This document shows positions 49,591 through 62,109 of a stretch of DNA of 64,000 bases, one piece after another. The first letter of the stretch is position 1, and each line of letters begins with the position of its first letter. The DNA is taken from NCBI GenBank assembly GCA_904063045.1, contig CAJFCJ010000002.1:3839891-3903890 (forward strand), written 5' to 3'. Position numbers and translations under genes: made by a program. Origin of the DNA: Dimorphilus gyrociliatus (taxonomy: Eukaryota > Annelida > Polychaeta > Dinophilidae). The notes beneath the pieces are model-generated. The model was not told where the DNA came from, did not search any database, and saw only the letters and a program-made list of their open reading frames with translations.

Positions 49591-51124
49591 TTATGGAAGA
49601 GCCAACCTAGTAGTAAAATTATCACAGCCTCTTATTTCTAATCCTGGAGTGGGTGAACTATATACATTCGTAAAGGTTTCTTCAACTGGTAACTCTGGAT
49701 CAGATTTGGCTTTGTGGTTAGCTTCTTCAATTTCTTTTCTGATTTGTGAATCAATTTCCTTCAGTTCTTGAGCGGTTGCCAATTCAGAAGATATAAGCCT
49801 CTCCTTAAAACCTGAAATAGCGTCTCTGGTGTTTCTAACTTCTTGAATCTCGGATCTTGTGCGGTAACTGGTTCCAGGATCAGACATCGAATGACCAGAG
49901 TATCTGTAGGTACCTGCTTCCATAACTAGTGGACCCTTGCCCGATCTAATATATTCGCCAGCCCATTCAGTCGCTGAGCGAACTGCTAGAACATCCATTC
50001 CATCTACCCAAATACCAGGAATGTAATCACCCCTTGTATAGTAGCTTGTACTAGCTGATGATCTCGCAATACTGGTGCCCATGCCATAGCCGTTATTTTC
50101 ACACACAAATAGACAAGGAAGATTCCATAGTTTTGCAATATTATACGCTTCAAAGACTTGTCCTTGATTAGCCGCTCCATCACCATATAACGCAACAGTA
50201 AGGTTTGGCAAATTATTAAACTTTTGGGACAAAGCAATACCTGCCCCCAGAGGTACCTGAGCACCTACTATGCCATTTCCGCCATAGAATTGATCTCCGT
50301 ACATGTGCATAGAACCACCTTTTCCCTTTGCAACTCCGGTTTTTCTGCCGACTAATTCTGAGAGGATAGCGTGAACAGATGATCCTTTCATATAGGTCCA
50401 GCCGTGTGCTCTGTACGCTGTAATAACTGCATCATCTTTTTTCAGAGATGCACTCATTCCAACGCAAACTCCTTCTTGTCCAGTGTACAAGTGACAAAAT
50501 CCTCTAATAGCTTTTTCTTGATACAAAGCACTAGCTGCGCGTTCCATTAAACGAATAGTTTGCATCTCAGTATAATATTTAAGTCCTTCTTCTCTCGTGA
50601 GAACAGCATCAAGCTTGGGGCCATCCTTCTCTTCAATCAAATGCAATTTATATGGCTAAAAAAATTAAAGAAAAAAGATTATCATAAAACTTAGATAATA
50701 TCCTCAATATCATCTTGGTTCTCGATTGAGTATCAACGTCCAATCTCTAACATTTATGAAGACCGCCTATCTTGTCAAAAAGTTACTATGAAATCTATAT
50801 ATAAATATTCAAAATTTTATAAGTGTATGGTTCATAAGCTTAAAAAAATTTTGATTTGTTGGAGTTTTTATCTATCCTTGCTCTATTATCGTCTACCAGT
50901 GATTCGCTTTGTTTTCTCTACATGAATATAACTAATAGATTTTTAAATAAAAAAAATCATACATATTGTATGGTAAATTTTGCTTCCGTAACTATATTGC
51001 GTCTTCCACCTAAAAGAAGATTCTGAAATAAATGAAATAGATGAAGCATGTATAAGCAGTTTTGTTTAAATATCCTTACGTTAAACCTTCTAGCAAGCGA
51101 CAAAACCTTTATGCTTGAATTCAT
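49591..51124 (-). CDS. PDHA1: Pyruvate dehydrogenase E1 component alpha subunit
   Basis: Mitochondrial ThDP-dependent subunit converting pyruvate for acetyl-CoA synthesis. Three exons: 51124-51080, 51022-50963, 50655-49591 (389 aa; human 390). Short exons 1-2 encode a basic mitochondrial presequence. The body has [64 protein letters not shown], the [15 protein letters not shown] ThDP motif, [11 protein letters not shown] and the phosphorylation loop [16 protein letters not shown] with the regulatory serines. Start is the first ATG in frame. A paralogous E1 alpha (BCKDHA) lies 21 kb away. Confidence 0.97.
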
Positions 51125-52149
51125 TGTAATTCCTAAAGTCAACAATAAAACGATTATCTTTCAAGTTATGATATTTAATGAGAAAATTAGCAGTATTTGA
51201 GAAAAAGGTCGAAGACCTTGACAAATTCAAACTCCTATGCAAATTATAATAATAGTCGTCTGCTAAGGTGCAGAACTACTAAACGAGATATAGAGTCATC
51301 TAGCGGATATAAAACGAACTGGAGTCACTCGTGATGATGACTCAAAAAATATATCGAACGAGGCTTGATGAGCACGAAGAAAACGTGCGCATGCGCTGGC
51401 AATTAATCGTGTTAAAATTGCACGAATTAATCCCTGGAATCTATTGATTAGATGTAGTTGAGGCGTAGTTTATATCATCATCTAAAAATAGTTGTAACTC
51501 TAAGAAAAACTAATGGAATAATCACACTATTTAATTGAATAAATAACTTGAAAATAAGAACTATTAAATTCCAATAAGCTCTCAAATGTAACAACTTTCA
51601 AATAAGTGAAATAGTAAAGTCATTAAAATATTCTATAGAATATATATTATATAAGGTACAAGCTTAGAAATAATACAATAATTTAACGTATATAGAATAA
51701 AATTCACCAGTATTATTATATTCTTATTATATAACATATCAAATTAATAAGTTAGAGTAAAGATGTAAATAAATAAATATAAATTAAGTGTTTTTACAAG
51801 CAATTTAATTAGAATCGTCAATCATAATAAAATAGTTACAAAGAGCTGAGTTCATTTATTTCTCTCTGATTCATTATTATATTCGGATTTTGATTCTTTT
51901 CATGAATGAGAAAGTATAGCAAATATAGTTTTATTATGAATTAGTATCTATTACTTCATATGTTGCTATATTGTTGTTGAGTCAGTTATGGCAACAAAAA
52001 AAAATTTCTATAGTCCTATTAATAATAACGTTATCCATTTTAAAATTTAATTCATATTTTAATTTTGCAGAGTTTATCAAGTGTACAATATATATTTGTT
52101 ATTGTTATACTGTTTGTATACAAAATGCAGTATATATGCAGTATATACA

Positions 52150-52185
<36 letters not shown>

Positions 52186-53132
52186 TTATTTACGTACTGT
52201 ATATATGTGTATAGGATAATTAACCTGAGTTCTCACTATTCGATTTTTTTTATTCCAGGAAGGATTGCGCATATGTTTATAAGTTATTAAATAAATTTCA
52301 AGGTTCGCCTAAATTCGAGCTATATTGTTCCCAAACTCTTTTATTTATGACAAACTAAACTATGTTGTAATATATTCAACATGTGTTTTTTTTTCTTATT
52401 ATAAAGGAAATTCACTGTCTCTTTTTTTTTCATTTCAACATTTTTCAACTAAATGAAGAAAAGTAAAAAAAAGTATAATGGTCTAAAATTTCAGTTAATT
52501 GGATAGAGGAAAAGTGAAAGTTACTCGTTCAGGAAAGTAAGAAAGGTTAGTTAGTGCAGAAAGATCATCAAAAGCCTTCATTTCTTTTTATTATTTATTA
52601 ATGTTTTCCAATGTTAATTAAAATAATATTTGGCTTTCGATTAATTTACCTTCAATTACGATTAAAGACACTTGGTTATTCTGTTTTCAACAATTTGTCA
52701 GAGGAATATGAATTTTTTATGGTTAAATTCAAAATTTTTATTATATTTTCGTTTTCTGCTTGTAAGGAGGACGATGATTGGCTCTTGCCTACGTCAAAAC
52801 ATAGTTAGCATATAGTCATTTGCATAATGTATGTTCTTTGTCCACCAGCTGTTAGGCCAGATGTAAACAAAGCATTGCGACGGAACTCTGTTGTTGCGCA
52901 CTTCAAGAGGGAAAAATAGAGTTTCATATGTGATCTCGGTATGGTTTTAGTCGACATCATACTGTATACATTTAGAATAGATGGGTCTTTTTGTGAGTGG
53001 TTCCTTCTAAAGTGTTTGTTTACCATGTTGTTACCGCGCCAGTAGTATTTCGTAATACATCTTGCCTGGATATTTTTGGCGGTAAAAACGGTTCTCTGTC
53101 TCTAACGATAGCTACCTTTTCAGGTCTGAATA
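51125..53132. other. Gene-free spacer upstream of YPEL
   Basis: About 2 kb, very AT-rich, with a TA microsatellite at about 52152-52180 and poly-T runs. The ORFs here are repeats of Tyr-Ile from the TA tract. The last 300 bp are less AT-rich and likely hold the YPEL promoter and a 5' UTR intron whose acceptor (TTTTCAG) ends 9 bp before the YPEL ATG. Confidence 0.45.
52140..52182. repeat. TA dinucleotide microsatellite
   Basis: ATATACAGTATATATATA... uninterrupted (TA)n of about 30 bp, preceded by two short TATATGCAG units. Confidence 0.8.
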
Positions 53133-53722
53133 ATGAAAACATTCCAGGCCTATCTACCAGATAAATGCCATAGGACCTACAGCTGCGTTCATTGCAGAGC
53201 CCATTTGGCAGACCATGACGACTTGATATCTAAGGTTTGTAAATATTCAATTTGCAGAAAAAAAATTTGTTATCCGACTGAGTAAAATCCGAAAGAAACC
53301 TCATCTAATATCTTTATTCCAATCACACAGTCTTTTCAAGGTAGCCAAGGACGTGCCTACCTCTTTAATTCTGTGTAAGTATTAACTTGCGCATCTTTCT
53401 TTTTATTTTTTCAACGTGACTCCATTCTCCCATTTCCTTCTTCAAGGGTAAATATTGGTCAGGGACAAAGTGAAGATAGAGTTTTACTTACTGGATTACA
53501 TTCTGTAGCCGATATATACTGCGAATGCTGTAATACAACTCTTGGCTGGAAGTATGTAAGTTGATAAAATATTACTTTATTAAAAGAGACAACAACCATA
53601 ATTGAAAATAATTTAATATAAATATAAAGGAACATGCATTTGAATCGAGTCAGAAATACAAAGAAGGAAAATTTATAATAGAACTTGCTCATATGATCAA
53701 AGACAACGGATGGGAGGAATAA
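53133..53722 (+). CDS. YPEL2: Yippee-like zinc-binding protein (YPEL1-4 type)
   Basis: Small conserved zinc protein associated with centrosome/nucleolus and cell proliferation. Four exons: 53133-53234, 53331-53374, 53447-53555, 53630-53722 (115 aa; human 117-119). Almost identical to vertebrate YPEL1-4: [102 protein letters not shown]. The two CxxC pairs (CVHC and CECC) bind zinc about 52 residues apart. Which of YPEL1-4 cannot be told; one invertebrate gene usually represents them all. Confidence 0.97.
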
Positions 53723-53796
53723 ATGAAAAATATATATATATATATATAGATATAAAGAGAGAAAGAAGGAGAGAAAAAAAGGAATATTACAATTAT

Positions 53797-53827
<31 letters not shown>

Positions 53828-53997
53828 TTCTACAGAATGGAAAAAATATGACTGCAAAAGAAAAAAAAAAAAGTGAAAAAAAGAAAATTTTTCTTCCGTA
53901 TGTTCTCTTGTATTTGTGTATAAGCGTTGTACTGATTTAGATTACTACCCGCAAAAAAAATCTATTTATTTTCTTTTGGAGTAGGTAACAGTATTCA

Positions 53998-54036
<39 letters not shown>

Positions 54037-54814
54037 ATTTTCTAATGTAAAAGAAGAGATCTTAAACTTCATCATTTGACTTCTTTAACAAGTTATACAG
54101 ATATTTGGACTGCATCGTCTTTTTACGTGTTTTTATTCCTTTTTATATTTTGTATACTTATATATTGTCTTATATACATATGCTTTATGATTATTGCATA
54201 CAGTCATTTCTCAGTGCCTAAATATATGCTTAATATGTTTTACATTTCTTTTTTTTTGTAAGAGAATAAAACAAAATTCTAAATAAATGCTTTAGAGTTG
54301 TTATCTCTCATCCTTATCCTCTTTTCTATTCTTATCTTCCTCTCTCTCTCTCGCTCTCACATTTACCATATCTCTATTGGCTGAGTTATTTTTTGTAAAC
54401 AACTTGCTTTTCTTCCTAGTTCTTAGATGTTAGGAAGAGAATATTATCGACTTTTTTTTCATATACATCTTGCTCAGGTGAACCGCAGTCATTTGATTCT
54501 TTTAATAGAAAAATCATTAGGTTTTCGGTACAAGGAACATTATTAAAACGTACAGGGTTTTTTTTGCATTAGTGTTTCTTTATACGTGTAGTTGATAAAT
54601 GATAGAAAAAAAAAACAACTTCAAAAAGTCATTTGCTATTTTACACTAAAAACGAACAAAATAAAGATGAAACTATTAAGTTTGGTTTCTACTTTATTCG
54701 ATAGATGGCCTTTTGATTAATTTTTACGCGTTTTAAGCGTCACCTATGGAAAGAAGTGGACGGGAAATGACCAAATAGAGGATATATAAAACTTAGTTTT
54801 TTTTTAAATTAATT
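53723..54814. other. YPEL 3' region with TA tracts and spacer to zinc-finger gene
   Basis: About 1.1 kb. Contains TA microsatellites near 53729-53752, 53798-53827 and 53999-54032, and a TC-rich tract near 54340-54358. The 53798-53827 tract (TATATA...CATATATA) can fold on itself. A GATAGATGGC element lies at 54701, 115 bp before the next ATG. No gene seen. Confidence 0.45.
53729..54032. repeat. Cluster of TA microsatellites
   Basis: Three (TA)n tracts of roughly 20-30 bp within 300 bp, just after the YPEL stop codon. Frames through them code only Tyr-Ile runs. Confidence 0.75.
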
Positions 54815-56460
54815 ATGCCAACTATTGAAATTGGAAAACAATATGATAAATGGCTTATGTATAAATCTCATTCTTCTTTGAAATCGAACGAAAACTTTGT
54901 TGAATATCTTCTTTCATTGTAAATATACAAAATGATTCTCATTTCTGACTGGATCTTTAATTTCGATTTTTTTCAATGTTTTGCAGATATGAAGCCGAAA
55001 CAGGTATTCGCTTTAATTCCAAAGAGGATAGTTTGGTTATTGAAGACGAAAATAACAAAACTACTATAGAATGTAAAAACTTAGAGGATGACATTTGTCA
55101 AAAAGAAAATAGAGTGAAAAAAATATTCGAATTGGAAAAAGGGACTGTGTTGGAGTTAATTGAACCTTCTGAAGTTAAAACACTAAATAAGAATTGTCAA
55201 AAAGATGAAGTAAAAAAAAAAAGAAAACCTTTGCCAGATAATAAAGAGCAAGTCAAAATTAACAGTGAAGATATTCAATTAAAGTGTAACTATTGTGATT
55301 TCGTATGTTCCAATCGAAGAGAATTTGGTCGACATAGAAATACTAAACATCGACTTGAACATTTTCGGTGGAGAAACGCCCTCCGTGGTCAACTCAGTAG
55401 GAATGTTCATGATCCTGTAGTTTGCGATCAATGTGGTAAAATGCTTCAAAACAAGTACAAATTGTATTCTCATAGAAGTTCAGTTCATTCTGCCAAAAAG
55501 TACGTTTGTTCTTTCAACGGATGTGATTTTTCAGCAACTACATCGTCTAGATTAAGTCAACATCAAAAATGTGTTCATAATAGAGCCTCATTTCAATGTT
55601 CCGATTGCGGAAAGTGTTTTAAACGTTCCGATACCTTGAAGATTCACATACGGGCAAAGCACACCGGTGAAAAGCCATATTCATGTCCTCATTGCGACGA
55701 AAAATTCTTTGATATGATTCAAAGATATTCTCATCTTCTTAGGAAGCATCAGGATAATGAAGGGAGGAGTTTTATATGCGATATATGCAAAAAGGCTTTC
55801 AGAACTCTTGCCTCCAAAGAGAGGCATCTGGAGAGGAAAGTTTGTACTGCTGGTAGAGTTATAACGGAAGATGGAAAATCATTTTTAATTTGTTCTAAAA
55901 AGGATTGTAAATTTACAACAAAACATCGGCGAAGTTTACAAATTCATATAAGGGTGGTGCATGAAAAAGTTAAACCTTTCAGTTGCCGTCACTGCCCCAA
56001 GACTTTCGCTTTAAAACCTATGCTGAGGCAACATATAAAAATTCATCAGAATCTCGATAACAGGGAAAGGTACGAATGCCATGATTGCGGAAAATCTTTT
56101 CTTCAGAAATGCGCCCTCACTAAACATAGACGCGAAACTCATTTAAACGATACGCCTCATAAATGTCAACAATGTGGGACTGGCTTCGTTTTTCCGTCCG
56201 AACTCAAGCAGCACATGTATAAACATAAAGGTATTAAGCCGTACAAGTGCAGATTTTGCGGTTCTTTTTTCCAAAATGTGGCAACTGCTTGGAGCCATGA
56301 GCATAGAGTTCACAAAGAAGAGTGGGAGGCAATTGGGCATACCTTAGGCCCATTAAAGCCAGTAGAAGATGATAAAGCCGAAGCAGTAACCTATAATAAC
56401 ACTTCCACAGCTGAGCAATCAGTAGTATTTGAAATTGTTACAGATGACTCTCATTTATAA
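54815..56460 (+). CDS. C2H2 zinc-finger protein, about eleven fingers
   Basis: Two exons: 54815-54918 and 54987-56460 (525 aa). An acidic/Lys-rich N-terminal 130 residues precede about eleven C2H2 fingers, for example CNYCDF...HRNTKH, CDQCGK...HRSSVH, CSDCGKCFKRSDTLKIHIRAKH with a TGEKPY linker, CRHCPKTF, CHDCGKSF, CQQCGTGF, CRFCGSFF. One finger has the CxxxxC form (CSKKDC). A short acidic tail ends with VVFEIVTDDSHL. Likely a nuclear DNA-binding regulator. Finger layout is partly like HINFP/MAZ-type proteins, but no orthologue is assigned. Confidence 0.88.
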
Positions 56461-57093
56461 TTGTATACCTATTTATAGATGATATTTGTTAAAGTTTGGC
56501 TTTCTTGAAGAGATTTCTAAGAATTATATAAAACCTATTTTCTTCTTTAAAACGTTATTTTCCTTTCTTTTATTATTTTTATAACCTACAGAAAAAACAT
56601 TTGTTAATCTAGCAGAAACCCAACACGTACCATCTTGTCCTAGCTTTATCTATAAACTATACATATACATATTTATATTGTATATACTGTGTAGCGGTAT
56701 ACTACTATTCTAACAGCAGCCATTTGATGAAAGTGACCTTTTGCTAGCTTTTAGTGTTTCTCTTACATTCCTTAGTTAATCTGTCTCTGGTCTATCAGTA
56801 TTATGAAGTTTTGATAAGAGAACCTGTAATCAAATTTACTTGTGTATATATTTACACCTATTATGTAATTAATTTATCAAGATTACATCAAAATATAAAA
56901 AAAGTAAAGCTTTTCTTTAAAACAAGTTATTTAAAACAAATTTATTGCTCTTTGTGACAATTTTGAATGATATTATGCATATTAATTATGCAAAACAATA
57001 CGAATGAATCAAAAAGGAAAACAAAATAAGGAGAAAACTTAAAAAACTAATATGGCAATATTTCTTTTTAATTTTGATAATTGGAATATTCAA
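56461..57093. other. Convergent spacer between zinc-finger and MBOAT genes
   Basis: About 630 bp between two 3' ends, AT-rich. It presumably holds both 3' UTRs. No other feature recognised. Confidence 0.4.
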
Positions 57094-60010
57094 TTATTCC
57101 TTCTTTGTTTGATTTTTTCTCACTAATCTTGGTAGGACGAGAATAGCAAATAATGCTGCACCATGCATCCAGAAGAAAATTTGCCTGTGTTAAAAAAAAA
57201 AACGAATATAAAACACTATTAATCTTTAAAGGTATGATAATGGTTGTTATATAAAATAGGCTTTTTTCAAATGATAATTCAAGTTCAAAGGAGGTTATTG
57301 ATAAGGTTAAATTGCTCATATTTGCACGAATAGTACAGGTGCTAGTTGACATAAATTTACGTTGAATGAATATTGAAATAAGAATATAAGAAACTACTAA
57401 GTTTTTCACTGAATAAAGTAAATTTTCTTATTGTTTAGTCACGTACTAAATAAAAATAATAACTAAGTCCGAAAGATCGTTAGTGCAGACTTTTTTCTTT
57501 TACGTGGTACTCTTTTTTTTTACAGTGACATGTCCCATCTTTCCTATTATCTAATAGTTAACAGATATTAGCTATACATACTTTAAAACAATCCAAGATG
57601 GTTCAAATTCCAACAAAACAAAAGAGAAGGTTAGATAACCTAAAACAACTCTGGTGGAAATTGAAGTTATAACATCATAAAGGAATTGGGATTGTTTCGA
57701 GCCTTGAAACATAGGTCTTATACATTTTCTAATCTGTTAAAAGAAAATATTGAATTTTAATTGAGGTTGAATTTCCTAGAACAAATTATATCTTACAGAT
57801 CTTCCTGCAGTTGTAAATAAGAATCCAGTAAAGAATGTTATATAGTAACCGGGATAAAATCCATGCCATGTTCCTGAGACTGCAAAAACGGCTAACATTT
57901 TAAACGCTGGCACTCTGTCGTACACAACGTGACGTAACCAATAAGTTGTAGTTTTATTCCAATTGTCAAGTAATACTTTCAAGCTTGTGCAAAACTATTT
58001 GTCAAGGGACAATTTTGATTTATTAGATAATATTATAAAGCTATTAAACCTCTATTTGAGCTACATCAGCATTATTAACCAAATCCCATTTGGCATTTCC
58101 CTTGCCGTCATAGCCACTGATTCCAAAGCCAGCATTGTTGTTGGCAGCTTCGCCTAATTTATTAAAAAGAGCAATTAAACAATATAATTGTGGGTATTCA
58201 AATTGATATATTCTTAAGAATAGAGAATTAATAAATTACCTATTGACCACGCAAAATAATATTTAGGTCTTTGAGCAGTAGTAATCATTATCACTAAAAA
58301 CATCTTAATTAGGAACGACTTATCTTGGAAAGATGACTCTAAATTCAGAGGTAATAACATCAAAATTATTCATAATTATTATATTAAACATGAACAAATC
58401 ATCTCACCTCTAAGTGTACTGATAGGGAAAATAGGAACGACTTTAAGTGCAAGGAAAACGTAAAAGAATGCGAAAAAGATTTTCTTTAGAACAGGCCACT
58501 ATATATATTATCGAGTTAAGAGAAGACAAAAATTTAATAACCAATCTCCCATAGAAATAGGGTAGTATTATTAACAAGGAAAAAACTTACGAATGGTGAA
58601 GGTTCGCTAGAACTGGATTGTTTCTAAAAGAAGAGAAAAAAGAAATGAAATCATTTTCCTATATAGCAGTAAATTTTGATTTGAGATTCTTACCGACATA
58701 TCTCCATTCTGAAGTTTCTTTGCAGTATTACCTTCGATGAAAGCTTGATAATCATCGAAGAAGGCGAATGGGCCACAAATTGTATTGTGAAAGGAAAAGA
58801 CGTATGATAATAACTCAAGTAGACTTGGATTTTTTCTGATGAAAATTTTGTTTGACATATTATTAATTAAAAATATATTTTAGAGCTCAATAAATAATAA
58901 TAAAGATTTCTTACTTGACTGCATGTTGTTTTCTACTAGAACTAAGTTTTGATTGATCTTTTACTCTACCATCGGCCAAACTACAAGCCAAACTGGATAT
59001 TCTTTGAACGTTTATCATTAGAGGGCTATTTATTCAAAAAAAGGAGAAATTTTAATAAAGTGCTATTATTATATTATATTGTTTTATATCTAAATATTTA
59101 AACTAAACTTACCCTGTTATGTCAAGTGTATAGCCTCCATAATCATACAATTGTCTATATATATGGCATACAGAGACGTGCCCCATTGATAGAAGGAAAA
59201 CTAAAATTTCCATAGAACCCGCAGGGAAAGTCAACATTATTGCATAAGAGATAAGAGAATGGAAAAGAATATGCCATATTTGTCTGTAACAAGAAATAAA
59301 TTGCATATATTATAGAAGATAGTATATACAAAAGAAGTCTCATTTCTAACAACTAGATTTTTGTGATAAAGAGATTACTTTAGTAATTTTAGATTTTCAC
59401 ATGGAACGACATAGCAAGCGTTAAACGAGGTACTGTTTTACAATCTCTTTTGAGAAATAATCAATTGTAGCAAAAAAACACATTCTCTACTAAATTTATG
59501 GACTTTGAGTATTGAAACTTCTAGCTTTGTGCATTTCCATTAGATGCTTATATTTACTGAGTAAAGTTCGTGATAAAAAGCGGTTAATCTGTTCTCTTAA
59601 AATATGGAATGATAAAAGATAAGAATACATTTTTAAAGATTTTTCATTTTCATGATGCTAAAAGAATTTGAAAGAAAGAGAGTCAAACTTACAAGCCAAA
59701 GCAAAAGTACATCATTGCTAAACCTATGCATACTTCAATAAAATGCCTTGTCCTTGGAGAAACGATTTTTGGTGAAAAAATTTTCCTAAAAGGATAACCT
59801 AAGACTAGAGCTATCAATTGGCAAACGACAAAGTTGATCTGTTAGGAGAAAACGGTATAAAAATTTTTCCATATCTTTTGAAAAAGCGAAACATGCTTTC
59901 TGTTCGCTCAAGGATAACATCACCTGATCTATTGGTAGGCCTATGGATTGAGAAAGAGGAGAGAGAAGTCTGGAACCAAAATAAAACTTCAAATTATCTG
60001 TTTCTGCCAT
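57094..60010 (-). CDS. MBOAT2: MBOAT lysophospholipid acyltransferase (MBOAT1/2 type)
   Basis: ER multipass enzyme re-acylating lysophospholipids. First exons 60010-59924, 59838-59693, 59283-59113; later exons run to the stop at 57094. SRLLSPLSQSIGLPIDQINFVVCQL matches the MBOAT1/2 N-terminus. DYGGYTLDITGPLMINVQRISSLA and NPSLLELLSYVFSFHNTICGP follow. The catalytic region is NWNKTTTYWLRHVVYDR then SGTWHGFYPGYY, with the conserved membrane His. The final exon encodes QIFFWMHGAALFAILVLP, the typical last helix. The frame with a longer ORF there is wrong. MBOAT1 and MBOAT2 are not distinguishable; substrate (PE, PS or PC) unknown. Confidence 0.9.
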
Positions 60011-60438
60011 TTTCTCCGTTTTAAAACCCTTCAATTGACTTTATGGCAAAAAAACTATCACTGTACTGATCTCCTACTGCAAATTTCGCAAAGTACCGAA
60101 ATAAACTGGTAAAAGAAAAGAAGTGCTTGATATGAATATTTTACATCAACATGTAACTAAGCGACTTTATATTACTGCGCCTAAATTTTTATTAACCTTT
60201 ATATTCATATTAAATGTCATATTAGCTTTAATTTTTAAGATAACAGATTCCTAAAAAAAATAAATATTATCATTAATGTAAAGTTTTACATAAACTTTGA
60301 CGAGATAAATTTAATCGATCGAACTATCTTTTAGCGTAATGTTATTAAACAAAACTGTCTTTTCGTGATTTATAGTGAAGAGAGAAATAATGATTTAAAT
60401 TTAGGATTTTCAAATAAATTAAACATAAGAATAAAAAA
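60011..60438. promoter_or_regulatory. Shared 5' region of MBOAT and FAM47E-like genes
   Basis: About 430 bp between divergent start codons, AT-rich. It must contain both promoters. No distinct element identified. Confidence 0.35.
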
Positions 60439-61978
60439 ATGGCTGAGAAGAAATACGATCTTCTCCTGGTGGGACAGAATCCAGAAAAGTTAATTAAACA
60501 GCAACCATGGTAAGGGTTGATACTTAACAACTTTTGTATGACTTCTTTTACAACTATCAAAAAATTCATTAGGTATAAAGAAAGATTGCGAACTAAATAT
60601 ATGAAAGGAAAAACCAAGGATGATACATCCAAAGTGTTAGTAGGAAGAAATTGGACCTTTTTAAAATATGGATTAGATGATTTTCGTGATGGTCTTCCTC
60701 CAAAAACGGAAAGTATATTTTTGAAAGGTCCCGGCTTAGGTCCAAACTTAACAGGAGATGGTGTTAAACTTCCTCCAATATCTGAAGCAGCTGTAAAAGG
60801 AAGATTTACGAAACAACAAGCAGTTTATGATAAAGTTCTTCCTTTACCAAAACAAAAGCAAGATCACGTTGCCGAAATTGAAGATGGATTACAATCACAT
60901 CCCTTAGCTCTTTATCCTCATCTAGAGCAATGTTTGCCGCCAGATGTGTTTGAAGATATTGTAGACTTATTAGATCCTGAGATGAACTTTGAGGGAGATG
61001 AAGAAGATGATGCTGAATTGTCTGAAAAATCAGAAAGATCCCTTCCACGAACAACTAGCAAAGCAGGAACGGATAAAGCTTCAAGGTAGTTCATTTCTTG
61101 TTCGAGTTTGATCTATTACCACTATTTATAACTTTTCAACAGAGCGCCTTCTTCAGTGATGTCTTTTAGAAATCCATATAAATGGATATCGAGTAAAGCA
61201 GAAAGCGGTGTCGATGTTCCTATTGAATCGAATAGTCAAGATGACCATATTGGGAAAGTAACGAAAGAATTTTGTGAGTGGGTGTCTGGTTTAGGGGGAG
61301 AAACGAATAATATTGAAGAGTCAACTATTACATCTCTCTTTGCTAGTGGATATGAAACCAAACCGGCTTTATCAGTACCTATTCATGTTGTTGAACTCAC
61401 AAATGTTCCTCCAGAGCTGCGTATGGCAGCTAATGCCAATCCGCAACCAACGCAAAGTAGTGCTGAAGAAGAAAAAACGGAACTGGTTTGTTGATTATTT
61501 TTTTATTTATTTCACATAAGGCATTATCTAATGACAAACTAAAATTGACCTTTTTTTTAGCAAACAGTGTTGTCATTTCGTTGTTTATAATGTACGTTTT
61601 ATTCATTTATAGAAACCTGGAAATAGGACATCAGAAAAAATAGTTTATGGCGCTTGGTACCTACCGACGAAAATGTGGAAGAAAAAGCCTCAAGGAGAAC
61701 AATTAGAAGATCCTAAAAAAGCCAAACAAGCTCAACGAAGCGAGATGAAGATGAAAAGCGACGACTTGGACAATGAGTTAGCTAATTTGCATGGAGCTCA
61801 GGCATTTATTGAATTTATGAATAAGAAGAATACTCGGAGACCAGAATTCTTAAATAGTATTAGCGCCATTCAGGAACAAAAAAGGAAAGAAGAAGAAGCT
61901 AGGAAAGCAGCAGAGGAGGCGAAGCGAGCTAGACTTCGAAGAAAAGCTGTTACGGAGGAAAAACCTGCTGAGGCGTAA
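60439..61978 (+). CDS. FAM47E: FAM47E-like protein
   Basis: Four exons: 60439-60509, 60573-61085, 61143-61485, 61613-61978 (430 aa). Family hallmarks: QQPWYKERLRTKY near residue 24, then NWTFLKYGLDDFRDGLPP, PPISEAAVKGRFTKQQAVYDKVLP, and near the C-terminus VYGAWYLPTKMWKKKP. From family knowledge FAM47E binds PRMT5 and is chromatin-linked, while many orthologues are testis or cilium enriched. The C-terminus is a Lys/Glu/Ala-rich helix (EQKRKEEEARKAAEEAKRARLR). Assignment rests on the conserved blocks recalled from vertebrate FAM47 proteins. Confidence 0.82.
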
Positions 61979-62109
61979 ATAGAAGTGTGCGACTGATTTA
62001 AAGAAAAAATTTCTAAAGTGTATAGAATGTACAAGAACAACATTGGCTGTCATAAATAATTTGTAATATAACGGTTCTAAATAAGGTTTCCTACATTGTT
62101 CTCAATACT

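Noticed and set aside
51971-52290. Two overlapping + strand ORFs rich in Tyr and Ile
   Set aside because: They are translations of a (TA)n microsatellite and flanking AT DNA.
53459-53940. ORFs on both strands with YIYIYI runs after YPEL
   Set aside because: Produced by TA and GA repeats in the 3' region; the - strand one also runs antisense to the last YPEL exons.
57077-57409. Long - strand frame ending in SNYQN at the MBOAT 3' end
   Set aside because: The family-matching frame of the last exon is QIFFWMHGAALFAILVLP, in a different phase.
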